NCBI GenBank assembly: GCA_039029515.1
Contig: JBCCFX010000047.1
Span: forward strand, 1 to 20,850
Direction of reading: 5' to 3'
Length of the DNA: 20,850 bases
Source of the DNA: JBCCFX01 sp039029515
Lineage (GTDB): Bacteria > Planctomycetota > Phycisphaerae > Phycisphaerales > SM1A02
Shown: piece by piece, positions 1 to 7,450 of the stretch
Numbering within the stretch: the stretch's first letter is position 1
Layout: each line of letters begins with the position of its first letter
Position numbers and translations under genes: made by a program
Notes under the pieces: generated by a model
Seen by the model: only the letters and a program-made list of their open reading frames with translations
Told to the model about the DNA's origin: nothing
Databases searched by the model: none

Positions 1-1
1 C

Positions 2-820
2 GCAGTGTCGGCGAATGCAGATGGCACGCTCAACATCTCCAACATCGGTACTTCGGGCGAAGACGGTTTCGCCGCGACGTTCGACACGTCCGGCTCCTTG
101 GTGCTCGACAGTGGCTTCGGCGTCACGGTGTCGGGGATTGACCTGCAGGCCGCAGGCGACGGTGCATCGATCGTCGGTGAGTGCGATATCACCGATTGCT
201 TCAGCACATTGTTCAAGCCGTCGCTCGAGCTCGAAAACGCCGATGGCGCGATTGTTGGCAATGCGGTGTTCCCGAATTGCAGCGAAGTCAACATGGAGTT
301 CTGGCGCGATGGCGAATTCCAGGGTGAGTACGAGGTGCTCGCCGGCAATTTGTTCGAGATCGACGATGCCGTGCTCGGCGTGCCGATCGTGCAGGACATT
401 GCGTGTGTTGGCGATGCGTTGCGCGTGACGTTCAACGAAAGCGGGCAGTTTCGGATCATCTCGTTCGGCTCGGTTGTGACTGCGGACGAGATTCGCATCG
501 AACCGGCCAACTGTTCATCACCATTGCTTGGATCCGACACCACTGGCGTGACGGTGAAGTCACTGTCGGTGCGCATATCGAGTGTGCCGGTTGTGACGAC
601 CACGCCCGGGGCATTTGATCCGACGTGTGCGGGCGATGTGTCACCGCCGGGCGGCAACGGCGTGCGCAATGTTGATGATCTTGTCGCGATCATTCTCGCG
701 TTTGGCGCGTGTTCGAAGTGTCCGGAAGACATCGTGCCGGTGATTGAACCGAATGGTGTCGTCGACTTCGATGATCTCATCGTTGCACTGAACAACTTCG
801 GTCCTTGCCTGGCGCAATGA
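2..820 (+). CDS. Secreted protein with dockerin-like tail (5' end outside window)
   Basis: The frame is open to the left edge of the window, so this is the 3' part of a longer gene; the GTG at 5 is not taken as the true start. The visible 272 residues align along their length with the C-terminal half of the next gene (shared blocks such as STGEDG/TSGEDG, AAGDGA, TLFKPS, ELENADGAI, VTADE), so the two are tandem paralogues. The last ~65 residues hold two calcium-loop repeats of the planctomycete dockerin-like kind (GDVSPPGGNGVRNVDD and a second loop ending VDFDDLIVALNNFGPC). The middle is beta-rich with paired cysteines (CDITDCF) and matches no enzyme family I know. It is probably exported like its paralogue. 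The stop lies 30 bases before the next start, so the two are likely co-transcribed. Confidence 0.85.
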   Translation, partial: AVSANADGTLNISNIGTSGEDGFAATFDTSGSLVLDSGFGVTVSGIDLQAAGDGASIVGECDITDCFSTLFKPSLELENADGAIVGNAVFPNCSEVNMEFWRDGEFQGEYEVLAGNLFEIDDAVLGVPIVQDIACVGDALRVTFNESGQFRIISFGSVVTADEIRIEPANCSSPLLGSDTTGVTVKSLSVRISSVPVVTTTPGAFDPTCAGDVSPPGGNGVRNVDDLVAIILAFGACSKCPEDIVPVIEPNGVVDFDDLIVALNNFGPCLAQ

Positions 821-850
821 CCGGCATGTCTCTTTTCCAAGGGGTTTCAT

Positions 851-2599
851 ATGACTTTCATGAATCGACAGGTTCTGGGTCTCATCGGGATGACAGCGAT
901 GATGACCAGCATGGCGATCTCCGCGGATGCGCCTCGCACGTTGACGCGCGGTGTCGCTGACCATGCGCCTTCGGATCACGCGGTGTCGATCGACGACGTG
1001 CTTGCCACGTTGATCGCTCGTCATTCCGGTGCCGATGGTGGCGGCGGCGGCGGTTTCCTCGGCTACGAACTGACGCAGGAAGATTTCTCGGACGGCTGGT
1101 ACGACGAGGATCGGCGCATCATCTCGGATACCAGCCTGGATGGCGGCCCGCCGACCAATGTCAAGACTGCGTTTGCCTGGAATGGTGGTGTCGACACGCT
1201 TGGCAATACCGTGCGCGGTTTCAAGGAGGACTTCAACGTGTATCGGTTGTGGGCGATTGTCTCCGAACCGACGACAAGTGTTGCGGCATACTCCAGTTCG
1301 CAAGACAACGGCATTCCGATGGTGTTCGACACCAGCGGCAGCGGTTTCTACCAGTGGACGACCGGACTGGGCACGCAGGTCAATCCCAATCTGATGCGAT
1401 TGTGGCGCGGTAACGTGGGCGACCCGCTGTACCGACAGGCGTTTGATACGTACCTGACCATCGGCTCGGCCACCACGGCGTCGAACAGCGTGGTTGATCC
1501 TGACAATCAACTGGTCACGTTTGAGTCGACCTGCGATGCATCGGTCGTGGCATCCAACGTTGGCATCATCGTGACGCCACAGGCTGGATTTGGCGTCGTC
1601 GCGAGACCGGGCGGCGGTTGGCGAGTCATGCTCGCCCAGTTGACGGTTCGGAAGGGATTCGCGTTGTCTGGGAGTGGCCTTCTCAGTGGTCCCGGGCTTG
1701 GTTCGAATTTCGGTACCTGGTCGTCCAGCGATGAAGGCATGCCGAGTGACGACGTGTTCATCGAACCGCTCGGCACCGCGGGTCTGAACATTGGTCCGAC
1801 GGGCGACATCACCATCAACAACATCGGGAGCACGGGCGAAGACGGTCTTGCCGTCAATCTGTCACAGGCCAGCGAGAGCGCATTCGCCGAGGGATACGGC
1901 GTCACGCTCATGCCGATTGATCTGCGCGCGGCCGGCGACGGCGCAGCAATCTCGACTGAATGTGAGATCGACGACTGTTTCACCACGCTGTTCAAGCCGT
2001 CGATGGAGTTGGAGAACACAGACGGCGCGATATTCGGAAGCGCGTTCTTTCCGCAATGTGTCGCGGTCGACATCCAGTTCTGGAACGACGGTTTGTTTCA
2101 GCTCGAGCGGACCGTGCAAGCGGGTTTGCTCTTTGAGATTCTCGATGTCAATCCGCTGATGCCAACGATGCAGGATGTGATTTGTCTGGGCGATGGCATT
2201 CGCGTCACGTTCGCGAATGCCGGATCGTTTCGTGTGCTGTTCGATGACTCGATGGTCACGGCCGACGAAGTCCGGATGCGACCATCGATCTGCGAGTCAC
2301 CGTTTGGTGAGGCGGAAGACGCATCATCGAATGTCAGCCTGCTTGCGATCCGTGCGCGCAATCTCGATGCGCTGACGACCACGCAGGGTTCGCTGGATCC
2401 GATCTGTGCAGGCGATGTGTCACCACCGGACGGAAACGGCGTGCGCAACATCGATGATGCCATTGCCGTGATCCTGGCGTGGGGGTCGTGCACGTTCTGT
2501 CCTGAAGATGCGTTCCCGATTAACGCGGCAGACAGCATGGTCGGTGTCGATGACCTGTTGGTTGTGCTGAATAACTTCGGGCCGTGTGCAGCGCCATGA
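851..2599 (+). CDS. Secreted protein with dockerin-like C-terminal tail
   Basis: This 582-residue protein starts at ATG 851, preceded by AAGGGG at a usable distance; an ATG nine bases later is an alternative. The N terminus looks like a signal peptide (basic MNR, a hydrophobic stretch, then AISADA near residue 27). Residues ~330-500 are paralogous to the preceding gene. Residues ~516-582 carry two calcium-loop motifs (GDVSPPDGNGVRNIDD, and a weaker second loop ending VGVDDLLVVLNNFGPC) with the cysteine spacing seen in planctomycete dockerin-like tails. No catalytic motif is visible. A glycine run (GGGGG, residues ~61-65) follows the mature N terminus. It may be a surface or extracellular-matrix protein, but that is inference. 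No intrinsic terminator is seen after it. Confidence 0.88.
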   Translation: MTFMNRQVLGLIGMTAMMTSMAISADAPRTLTRGVADHAPSDHAVSIDDVLATLIARHSGADGGGGGGFLGYELTQEDFSDGWYDEDRRIISDTSLDGGPPTNVKTAFAWNGGVDTLGNTVRGFKEDFNVYRLWAIVSEPTTSVAAYSSSQDNGIPMVFDTSGSGFYQWTTGLGTQVNPNLMRLWRGNVGDPLYRQAFDTYLTIGSATTASNSVVDPDNQLVTFESTCDASVVASNVGIIVTPQAGFGVVARPGGGWRVMLAQLTVRKGFALSGSGLLSGPGLGSNFGTWSSSDEGMPSDDVFIEPLGTAGLNIGPTGDITINNIGSTGEDGLAVNLSQASESAFAEGYGVTLMPIDLRAAGDGAAISTECEIDDCFTTLFKPSMELENTDGAIFGSAFFPQCVAVDIQFWNDGLFQLERTVQAGLLFEILDVNPLMPTMQDVICLGDGIRVTFANAGSFRVLFDDSMVTADEVRMRPSICESPFGEAEDASSNVSLLAIRARNLDALTTTQGSLDPICAGDVSPPDGNGVRNIDDAIAVILAWGSCTFCPEDAFPINAADSMVGVDDLLVVLNNFGPCAAP

Positions 2600-2730
2600 T
2601 CTGAACCATGCTCTTCCGGGGCTGTGTGCGGGGGGCGATGAGCTCCTCCTGAGCGAACGGGTCGTTGGTCTGGCTACGCGAGAGGGGTCGGCCGCGGCCC
2701 GTTCGTCACCCGCACCGCAGCATCCTGCAG

Positions 2731-2749
2731 GGGGACGAATGGTGTCCCC
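2731..2749 (+). other. Short hairpin in the 373-base gap after the paralogue pair
   Basis: GGGGAC and GTCCCC form a perfect 6-bp stem with a 7-base loop. No T-run follows directly; a T5 run lies about 20 bases on. It is not convincing as an intrinsic terminator. The rest of 2600-2776 shows no gene I can support. Confidence 0.3.
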
Positions 2750-2776
2750 AACGGATGGTATGGTCTGATTTTTCCA

Positions 2777-2815
2777 TTGATCCGGCGTGATTTGTCGGTC
2801 ACACTAGGGTGACCG
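2777..2815 (+). promoter_or_regulatory. Promoter-like pair with a palindrome over the -10
   Basis: TTGATC (2777-2782) and CACACT (2800-2805) are separated by exactly 17 bases, which fits a sigma-70-type promoter with a weak -10. Overlapping the -10 is an inverted repeat with 7-bp arms, CGGTCAC (2796-2802) and GTGACCG (2809-2815), around a 6-base centre. This is the size and placement of a repressor operator. Transcription from here would give the next gene a leader of about 160 bases. Confidence 0.4.
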
Positions 2816-2884
2816 TGGGGTGTCTGACATCTGATGTCGGACGACCCGGGAATACGCGATGGGCGCTTGTGGAGGGGACGTCAT

Positions 2885-2916
2885 CGAGCCGGCGGTGTCA
2901 TGTCTTGACCGGCTCG
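2885..2916 (+). other. Leader hairpin upstream of the GACC-repeat gene
   Basis: CGAGCCG (2885-2891) pairs with CGGCTCG (2910-2916), and inside it GTCA (2897-2900) pairs with TGAC (2906-2909) around loop TGTCT. The result is a long stem with a one-sided 5-base bulge. It lies in the presumed 5' untranslated leader. Confidence 0.4.
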
Positions 2917-2939
2917 CGTTCGTCGCACACACAGTGGTT

Positions 2940-2963
2940 TCGACTTTCGAGTCGACCAAGGAG
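2940..2963 (+). promoter_or_regulatory. TTCG-loop hairpin followed by ribosome binding site
   Basis: TCGACT-TTCG-AGTCGA is a perfect 6-bp stem at 2940-2955. AAGGAG follows at 2958-2963, nine bases before ATG 2973. This Shine-Dalgarno site decides the start of the next gene over the longer open frame beginning at 2859. Confidence 0.55.
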
Positions 2964-2972
2964 AGGCTGAAC

Positions 2973-4688
2973 ATGATTCGATCGATCTCATCGATCCGGA
3001 ACGTCGTTGGCGCATCCGTGCTTGGCACAACGTTGCTCACCGTTCCGGCGTGGGGACAGGAACTCGCGGATACCAACCGTCTCGGGGATAACACGATCGT
3101 GCACACGATCGAGACCGACGTTGCCACACTGAAGGTGTCGATCATCCCCGTCGATGACCCCAAACGATATCGCGTTGCGGGTGCCGCAGGTGGCGGCGGT
3201 GCGTGTCCGCAGGTCAAGGTGCAGCACACCGAAGATCAGTTCTTCGAAGAAGGTGCGACCGTCGCGCTGCAGGCTGGCATCATCGACGGTGAAGCGTACG
3301 GCGCGTCGTATACGCTCGCGGCGGATCAGTTCCCGTTGCAATTCAAGGCCGCCGAGACTGTCTGGGGTCAGAATCACGTCAACTCGACGACGACGCAGTG
3401 GGCGATCACGATCTGGGAGGGTTTCCCAGGCTCAGGCACGATCCTGTTCACCGAGAGCACGCTCGACGGCATCCTGCCGCCGCTCACGTTGCCCGCTCAG
3501 GGTGGTGCGACGTTCGCGATCATCCGCGTCGAAGTCGATCCGGGCGATCCTGAACAGATTAACATCAGCAACAACGGGACATCGACGTTCAGTGTGACGT
3601 GGGATGTCGTCGCGCTGAATCAGAACACCACGTTCCCGTGCATCTTCCCGCCGCCCGCAAATCAGAATGCCTTCCCTGCAACGGACAGTGCGCAGCCCGA
3701 TACGCCGGATGTGCCGACCGGGAACTGGTTGTTCGCCGTCAACTGCGGTTTGTCGTGCCCGGGCGGTTGGGATCGCTTCAGCGATTGCCCATCGCTTCTT
3801 CCGGGCGGTGACTGGGTCACTCGCGCGTTCTATCAGCCGCTGGCGTGTGGCGATGCGGGTGCGTGCTGCTTCACCGATGGCAGTTGTCAGCAGGACTTCT
3901 CGGGTGGGTGCACGAGCGCGGGTGGCGTCTTCCAGGGTTCCGGCGTGGAATGCGCACCGAATCCATGTCCGCAGCCGCCAGGCGCATGCTGCCTGCCGAC
4001 CGGCTGTCAGGAACTTGATCAGACAGTCTGCCTGAATGCAGGCGGCCAGTTTGTTGGCGGTACGTGCAACTCACAGACGTGTCTCGGCGCATGTTGTGTG
4101 CCGGACGGTGGTCTTGGCCAGTGCTTCACGTTGTTCTCCGAGGGTGATTGCGGCGTGATCAGCGGCACGTTCCTTGGTGCGGGCAGTGACTGCATGGGTG
4201 TGGTCTGCTTCCCGACCGGTGCATGCTGCATCAATGGCACGTGCTTCGATGGTTTCTCGCCGACCGACTGTGTCAATGCAGGCGGCGACTATCAGGGTGA
4301 TGGCGTCGACTGCATGACCGTGACGTGTCCGGAACCAACGGGCGCGTGCTGCTTCGCGGGCGGCGTCGTGTGTAACCAGCAGACGCAGGCCGCATGCGAA
4401 ACCCTGCCGACCAACGTGTGGCTCGGCCCGGGGACGACCTGTGATCCTGGTGCGTGTGATGACGCGCCGCCGTGCCCGTGGGACTGCGCACCGGATAACG
4501 GTGACGGGACATTCGGGAATCAGACGGTCAACATCGATGATCTGCTGAACGTCATCAACGCATTCGGCGATCCGGGCGGACCGTGCGACAACGCGCCGGA
4601 CAACGGTGACGGTACGTTCGGCAATGGCACCATCAACATCGACGATCTGCTCGGTGTCATCAACAACTTCGGCGACTGCCCCATGTAA
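2973..4688 (+). CDS. Secreted cysteine-rich GACC-repeat protein with dockerin-like tail
   Basis: I chose the start at 2973 (571 residues) because AAGGAG sits nine bases upstream and the sequence begins with a clear signal peptide, MIRSISSIRNVVGASVLG followed by TTLLTVPAWGQ and cleavage near residue 27. Residues ~70-290 are a beta-rich domain. Residues ~295-497 hold five ~40-residue modules that begin GACC and contain conserved cysteines and a GG-x-(Y/F)-x-G-x-G segment. Residues ~503-571 hold two near-identical calcium loops (DNGDGTFGN... followed by NIDDLLxVINxFGD). The modules probably form small disulfide-bonded domains outside the cytoplasm. No catalytic site is recognised. The gene has its own promoter-like region and a strong terminator, so it is probably a single-gene transcript. 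Confidence 0.9.
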   Translation: MIRSISSIRNVVGASVLGTTLLTVPAWGQELADTNRLGDNTIVHTIETDVATLKVSIIPVDDPKRYRVAGAAGGGGACPQVKVQHTEDQFFEEGATVALQAGIIDGEAYGASYTLAADQFPLQFKAAETVWGQNHVNSTTTQWAITIWEGFPGSGTILFTESTLDGILPPLTLPAQGGATFAIIRVEVDPGDPEQINISNNGTSTFSVTWDVVALNQNTTFPCIFPPPANQNAFPATDSAQPDTPDVPTGNWLFAVNCGLSCPGGWDRFSDCPSLLPGGDWVTRAFYQPLACGDAGACCFTDGSCQQDFSGGCTSAGGVFQGSGVECAPNPCPQPPGACCLPTGCQELDQTVCLNAGGQFVGGTCNSQTCLGACCVPDGGLGQCFTLFSEGDCGVISGTFLGAGSDCMGVVCFPTGACCINGTCFDGFSPTDCVNAGGDYQGDGVDCMTVTCPEPTGACCFAGGVVCNQQTQAACETLPTNVWLGPGTTCDPGACDDAPPCPWDCAPDNGDGTFGNQTVNIDDLLNVINAFGDPGGPCDNAPDNGDGTFGNGTINIDDLLGVINNFGDCPM

Positions 4689-4738
4689 GCGGCGGTACGC
4701 CTGACAACGGATACTTCACTTGTGGAGTAGGAGGCGAG

Positions 4739-4770
4739 GCCTCGGTCGGTTCATCCGGCCGAGGCTTTTT
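4739..4770 (+). terminator. Intrinsic terminator
   Basis: An 11-bp stem (4739-4749 with 4755-4765, one G-T wobble) closes loop TTCAT and is followed at once by TTTTT. It lies 50 bases after the stop codon of the GACC-repeat gene. This is the clearest intrinsic terminator in the window. Confidence 0.9.
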
Positions 4771-4774
4771 CTAT

Positions 4775-4849
4775 GGGAAGGGAATAGGGAAAAGGGAACA
4801 GGGAAGAGCGAAGAACAAAGAGGGAAGAGAGATGAGGGATGAGCAGGGA
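4775..4849 (+). repeat. Heptanucleotide tandem array A1 (GGGAAnA units)
   Basis: From 4780 to 4849 the sequence divides without a gap into ten 7-base units: GGGAATA, GGGAAAA, GGGAACA, GGGAAGA, GCGAAGA, ACAAAGA, GGGAAGA, GAGATGA, GGGATGA, GCAGGGA. Units vary but the phase is kept. It begins just after the terminator T-run. Confidence 0.85.
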
Positions 4850-4996
4850 GCCATGATCGAATGACTGCCCCGACTCTTGATTGTGCTTGTCGCGGGTCTT
4901 TCGATCGTTGCTCTCTCCTGTTCCCTTTTGCCTGTTCGCTCATCCCTTCTCCCTTTCGCCCACGACCTTTTCCTTTCCCACTGTTCGCTCTTCCCT
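4800..4996. repeat. Inverted repeat joining arrays A1 and A2
   Basis: The 13 bases at 4800-4812 are the exact reverse complement of 4984-4996. In the 62-base spacer, GATCGAA (4855-4861) and TTCGATC (4900-4906) also pair. The whole block is therefore a large imperfect palindrome able to fold into a long stem. Confidence 0.7.
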
Positions 4997-5016
4997 CTTC
5001 CCTGCTCCCTTCCGCC
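4912..5016 (-). repeat. Heptanucleotide tandem array A2 (TnTTCCC units)
   Basis: Fifteen contiguous 7-base units run from 4912 to 5016, for example TGTTCCC, TTTTGCC, TGTTCGC, TCATCCC, TTCTCCC, then TCTTCCC twice and TGCTCCC. The consensus is the reverse complement of the A1 unit, so this is the same repeat in opposite polarity. It ends 15 bases before the metG start codon. Confidence 0.85.
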
Positions 5017-5018
5017 AC

Positions 5019-5034
5019 TACAATCCCCGCCATG
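5019..5034 (+). promoter_or_regulatory. -10-like element for a possible leaderless metG mRNA
   Basis: TACAAT at 5019-5024 is followed by seven bases and then the ATG at 5032, the spacing expected if transcription starts on the A of the start codon. No Shine-Dalgarno sequence lies before this ATG. The -35 position would fall inside the heptamer array and shows no good TTGACA match. Confidence 0.45.
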
Positions 5035-6612
5035 TCATCGCGATACATCACGACGCCCATCTATTACGTCAACGACAAGCCGCACATCGGGCACGTGTAC
5101 ACCACGACCGTGTGCGATGTCTGGGCGAGGTTCCACCGGTTCGCGGGTGAGGATGTGTTCTTCCTCACCGGGACCGATGAGCACGGCGTGAAAGTCGAGA
5201 AGTCGGCCACGGAGCGCGGCATCTCACCGCAGGCGCTCGCCGATGAGAATGCGGCTGAATTCCAGCGCATCATGGGCATGTTCGACCTGACCAACGATGC
5301 GTTCATCCGGACCACGATGGATGATCACATGCGTCAGGTCCAGCAATTCGTCACGCGGCTGCAGGAGACCGATGCGATCTACCTCGGCGAGTTCGAAGGC
5401 TGGTACGACGAGGGGCAGGAAGAGTACTACACCGAGACGAAGGCCAAAGACCTCGAGTACAAGAGCCCGATCTCCGGTCGACCACTCGTTCGCGCCACGG
5501 AGAAGAACTACTACTTCCGACTCTCTGCGTTTCAGGAGCAACTTGAGTCGTTCTTTGCCGCGAACCCGACGTTCGTGCGCCCGGAAGCACGGCGCAACGA
5601 AGTGCTCGGTCGCCTTCGCGAAGGACTGATGGATGTGCCGGTCAGCCGCACGAACTTCTCGTGGGGCGTCCCGATGCCGGACGATCCGCAACACGTGATC
5701 TACGTGTGGATCGATGCGCTGTTTAACTACGCGACGGCGCTCGGCCTCGGCGATGAGTCAAGCGCATGGCGGTCGGAGCGCGGTGACTACTGGCCGGCAA
5801 CGTTCCATGTGATCGGCAAGGAAATTCTCTGGTTCCATGCCGTCATCTGGCCGGCGATGCTGATGGCGCTCGATCTGAAGTTGCCGACATGTGTGTATGC
5901 GCACAGTTTCTGGATCAGCGAAGGCAAGAAGATGTCGAAGTCGCTCGGCAACTTCATCGATCTCGATGCGATTCAGCGGTATTGCGATCATTACACGCTG
6001 GATGCTTTCCGATATTTTCTTGCGACGCAGGGACCACTTGGCGCGACCGACGCGGACTTTGCCGCGGCGCAATTCCACGATGTCTACCAGACAGACCTTG
6101 TGAACACGCTGGGCAATTGCGCGAGCCGCGTGACCGCGATGATCAACAAGTACTTTGATGGCAAAGTGCCGGACGAGGCGGCAAGCGGCGCGCGAATGAC
6201 GATTGAAGATCACGATTGGCCGACCATCACGTCGACCGCAGTCGCCCATGCCGGCGCGTGCATGGAGAAGTTCGATCTGTCTGGCGCGATCGGCGAAGGC
6301 CTTGCCTTGATTCGGCGCGTCGATGCGTTCATCAATCAGACAGCGCCGTTCAAACTGGCCAAAGATGAATCGCGGCGCGATGAGTTGTCCGCCATCCTCT
6401 ACCAGTGCGCCGAAACGGTGCGTATCGCCTCGCTGCTGCTGTGGTGTGTCTGCCCGAACAAGATGCAATCGCTGTGGGAAGCGCTTGGACTCCAGATCGA
6501 TCCGTCGACCGAGGCACTCGGTGCGTTGGCGACGTGGGGCGGACTTCCGGTCGGTCAGCAGGTGGAGAAGGTCGCACTGTTTCCCCGGCTGGAGTCGCCG
6601 GAAGCGGATTGA
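5032..6612 (+). CDS. metG: Methionyl-tRNA synthetase, short zinc-free form
   Basis: This enzyme charges tRNA-Met with methionine in the cytoplasm. The protein is 526 residues if it starts at 5032, where the typical N terminus MSSRYITTPIYY begins; the longer open frame from 4861 only translates repeat DNA. The HIGH motif is at residues 18-21 and KMSKS at 300-304. The region GWYDEGQEEYYTET has no zinc-binding cysteines, so this is the zinc-free type known from some bacterial and organellar enzymes. The protein ends after the helical anticodon-binding domain and lacks the C-terminal Trbp111-like tRNA-binding domain that many MetRS carry. No Shine-Dalgarno site is seen; a -10-like TACAAT eight bases upstream suggests a leaderless message. 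Confidence 0.97.
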   Translation: MSSRYITTPIYYVNDKPHIGHVYTTTVCDVWARFHRFAGEDVFFLTGTDEHGVKVEKSATERGISPQALADENAAEFQRIMGMFDLTNDAFIRTTMDDHMRQVQQFVTRLQETDAIYLGEFEGWYDEGQEEYYTETKAKDLEYKSPISGRPLVRATEKNYYFRLSAFQEQLESFFAANPTFVRPEARRNEVLGRLREGLMDVPVSRTNFSWGVPMPDDPQHVIYVWIDALFNYATALGLGDESSAWRSERGDYWPATFHVIGKEILWFHAVIWPAMLMALDLKLPTCVYAHSFWISEGKKMSKSLGNFIDLDAIQRYCDHYTLDAFRYFLATQGPLGATDADFAAAQFHDVYQTDLVNTLGNCASRVTAMINKYFDGKVPDEAASGARMTIEDHDWPTITSTAVAHAGACMEKFDLSGAIGEGLALIRRVDAFINQTAPFKLAKDESRRDELSAILYQCAETVRIASLLLWCVCPNKMQSLWEALGLQIDPSTEALGALATWGGLPVGQQVEKVALFPRLESPEAD

Positions 6613-6717
6613 AACCCATCTGTGGATCCGGACATCCAAAGAACGGATCGTCAGCCGCGACGTATGGAGTTTGCGGCGGACCCGTCTTTGCGCGATGATG
6701 CCTTTCCATCGCGTCAC

Positions 6718-6741
6718 GAGGGGCACGAGCCTCTCTGGAGG
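6718..6741 (+). promoter_or_regulatory. Hairpin and ribosome binding site before the sigma factor
   Basis: GAGGGGC-ACGA-GCCTCTC forms a 7-bp stem with one wobble at 6718-6735. It is followed by GGAGG at 6737-6741, eleven bases before TTG 6753. An ATG at 6742 is out of frame with the sigma factor. This Shine-Dalgarno site therefore supports the TTG start. Confidence 0.45.
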
Positions 6742-6752
6742 ATGACCGGGAC

Positions 6753-7310
6753 TTGGATCGAGAGCGATTCGAAGCACTTGCGCTGGAGCATCTGGACGCG
6801 ATGTATCGCATGGCGATGCAGCTTGCGCGCCATCCCCACGATGCGGCCGACCTCGTGCAGGAGTCATATCTGAAGGCGCTGCGAGCCTCGGAGCGATTCG
6901 AGGAGAAGGGCGGCGGCATTCGCCCCTGGCTCTTCAAGATCCTTCATAACGTCTTCTATTCGAAGATCAGCAAGTCCAAACGTCAGCCAACGCTGATGGA
7001 GGATCTGCCGACTGCGGAAACAAACGAAACCGGGCCGGGCGAGGCACCGCCGGCGTGGGATCTGGCCCAGATGGACTGGGAGCACGTCGATGATCGGCTC
7101 AAGGAAGCCATCGATAAGCTTCGACCTGAGTACGCCTCAGTCCTCCTGCTCTGGGGGGTTGAGCAGATGAAGTACCGAGAAATCGCCGAAATCCAGGAGA
7201 TCCCGATCGGGACGGTGATGAGCCGTTTGCACCGTGCGCGGTCGATTCTGGCGGACCAATTGGCCGATTTCGCCGAAGAATTGGGGATCAAGGGGGGTTT
7301 TGAGGAATGA
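6753..7310 (+). CDS. ECF-type RNA polymerase sigma factor
   Basis: This 185-residue protein has the two-domain layout of extracytoplasmic-function sigma factors and directs RNA polymerase to a specific promoter set. Region 2 covers residues ~11-75 (HPHDAADLVQESYLKAL, then RPWLFKILHN). Region 4 covers ~115-168 (LRPEYASVLLLWGVEQMKY, then IPIGTVMSRLHRAR helix-turn-helix). TTG 6753 is the only standard start after an in-frame stop at 6696, and GGAGG stands upstream. A gene for a membrane protein with anti-sigma features follows, which is the usual regulator arrangement. Its target promoters cannot be read from this window. Confidence 0.93.
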   Translation: MDRERFEALALEHLDAMYRMAMQLARHPHDAADLVQESYLKALRASERFEEKGGGIRPWLFKILHNVFYSKISKSKRQPTLMEDLPTAETNETGPGEAPPAWDLAQMDWEHVDDRLKEAIDKLRPEYASVLLLWGVEQMKYREIAEIQEIPIGTVMSRLHRARSILADQLADFAEELGIKGGFEE

Positions 7311-7450
7311 ACGGCCAATTGGTGGGCAGTTTGGGGTTGTTCCCGGAAGAGGATGGTCGAGCCTACGGTTATGTCCTCGTCCGAGGTCACCGCGGCGCGG
7401 TCGTTGCTGCGGTGGTTCGGACGATGAGGTGTTTCACGAACGATGCATGA
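7307..7450 (+). CDS. Possible 47-residue coupled small ORF
   Basis: The ATG at 7307 overlaps the sigma-factor stop as ATGA, and AAGGGG lies about nine bases upstream. The frame runs 47 codons (MNGQLVGSLGLFPEEDGRAY...) to a TGA at 7448-7450, overlapping the start of the anti-sigma-like gene by eight bases. Third codon positions are mostly G or C, like the neighbours. The tight overlaps on both sides suggest translational coupling. I recognise no family, and it could be a chance frame that merely carries ribosomes across the gap. Confidence 0.35.
   Translation: MNGQLVGSLGLFPEEDGRAYGYVLVRGHRGAVVAAVVRTMRCFTNDA

Noticed and set aside
2586..2768. 60-codon plus-strand frame after the paralogue pair
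   Set aside because: It starts inside the preceding stop region, lacks a ribosome binding site and has no recognisable content.
2859..2972. Longer N terminus for the GACC-repeat protein at 2973
   Set aside because: There is no ribosome binding site at 2859, and the signal peptide and AAGGAG fit 2973.
4861..5031. 57-codon upstream extension of metG
   Set aside because: It translates array A2 (a Phe/Pro/Leu-rich peptide); the MetRS family start lies at 5032.
5758..6867. 369-codon minus-strand frame opposite metG
   Set aside because: It lies antisense to MetRS and the sigma-factor start, and its arginine/histidine-rich product resembles no family.
6622..6873. 83-codon frame using ATG 6742 next to GGAGG
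   Set aside because: It runs out of frame through the sigma factor and gives no recognisable protein; region 2 of the sigma factor is in the frame that starts at TTG 6753.
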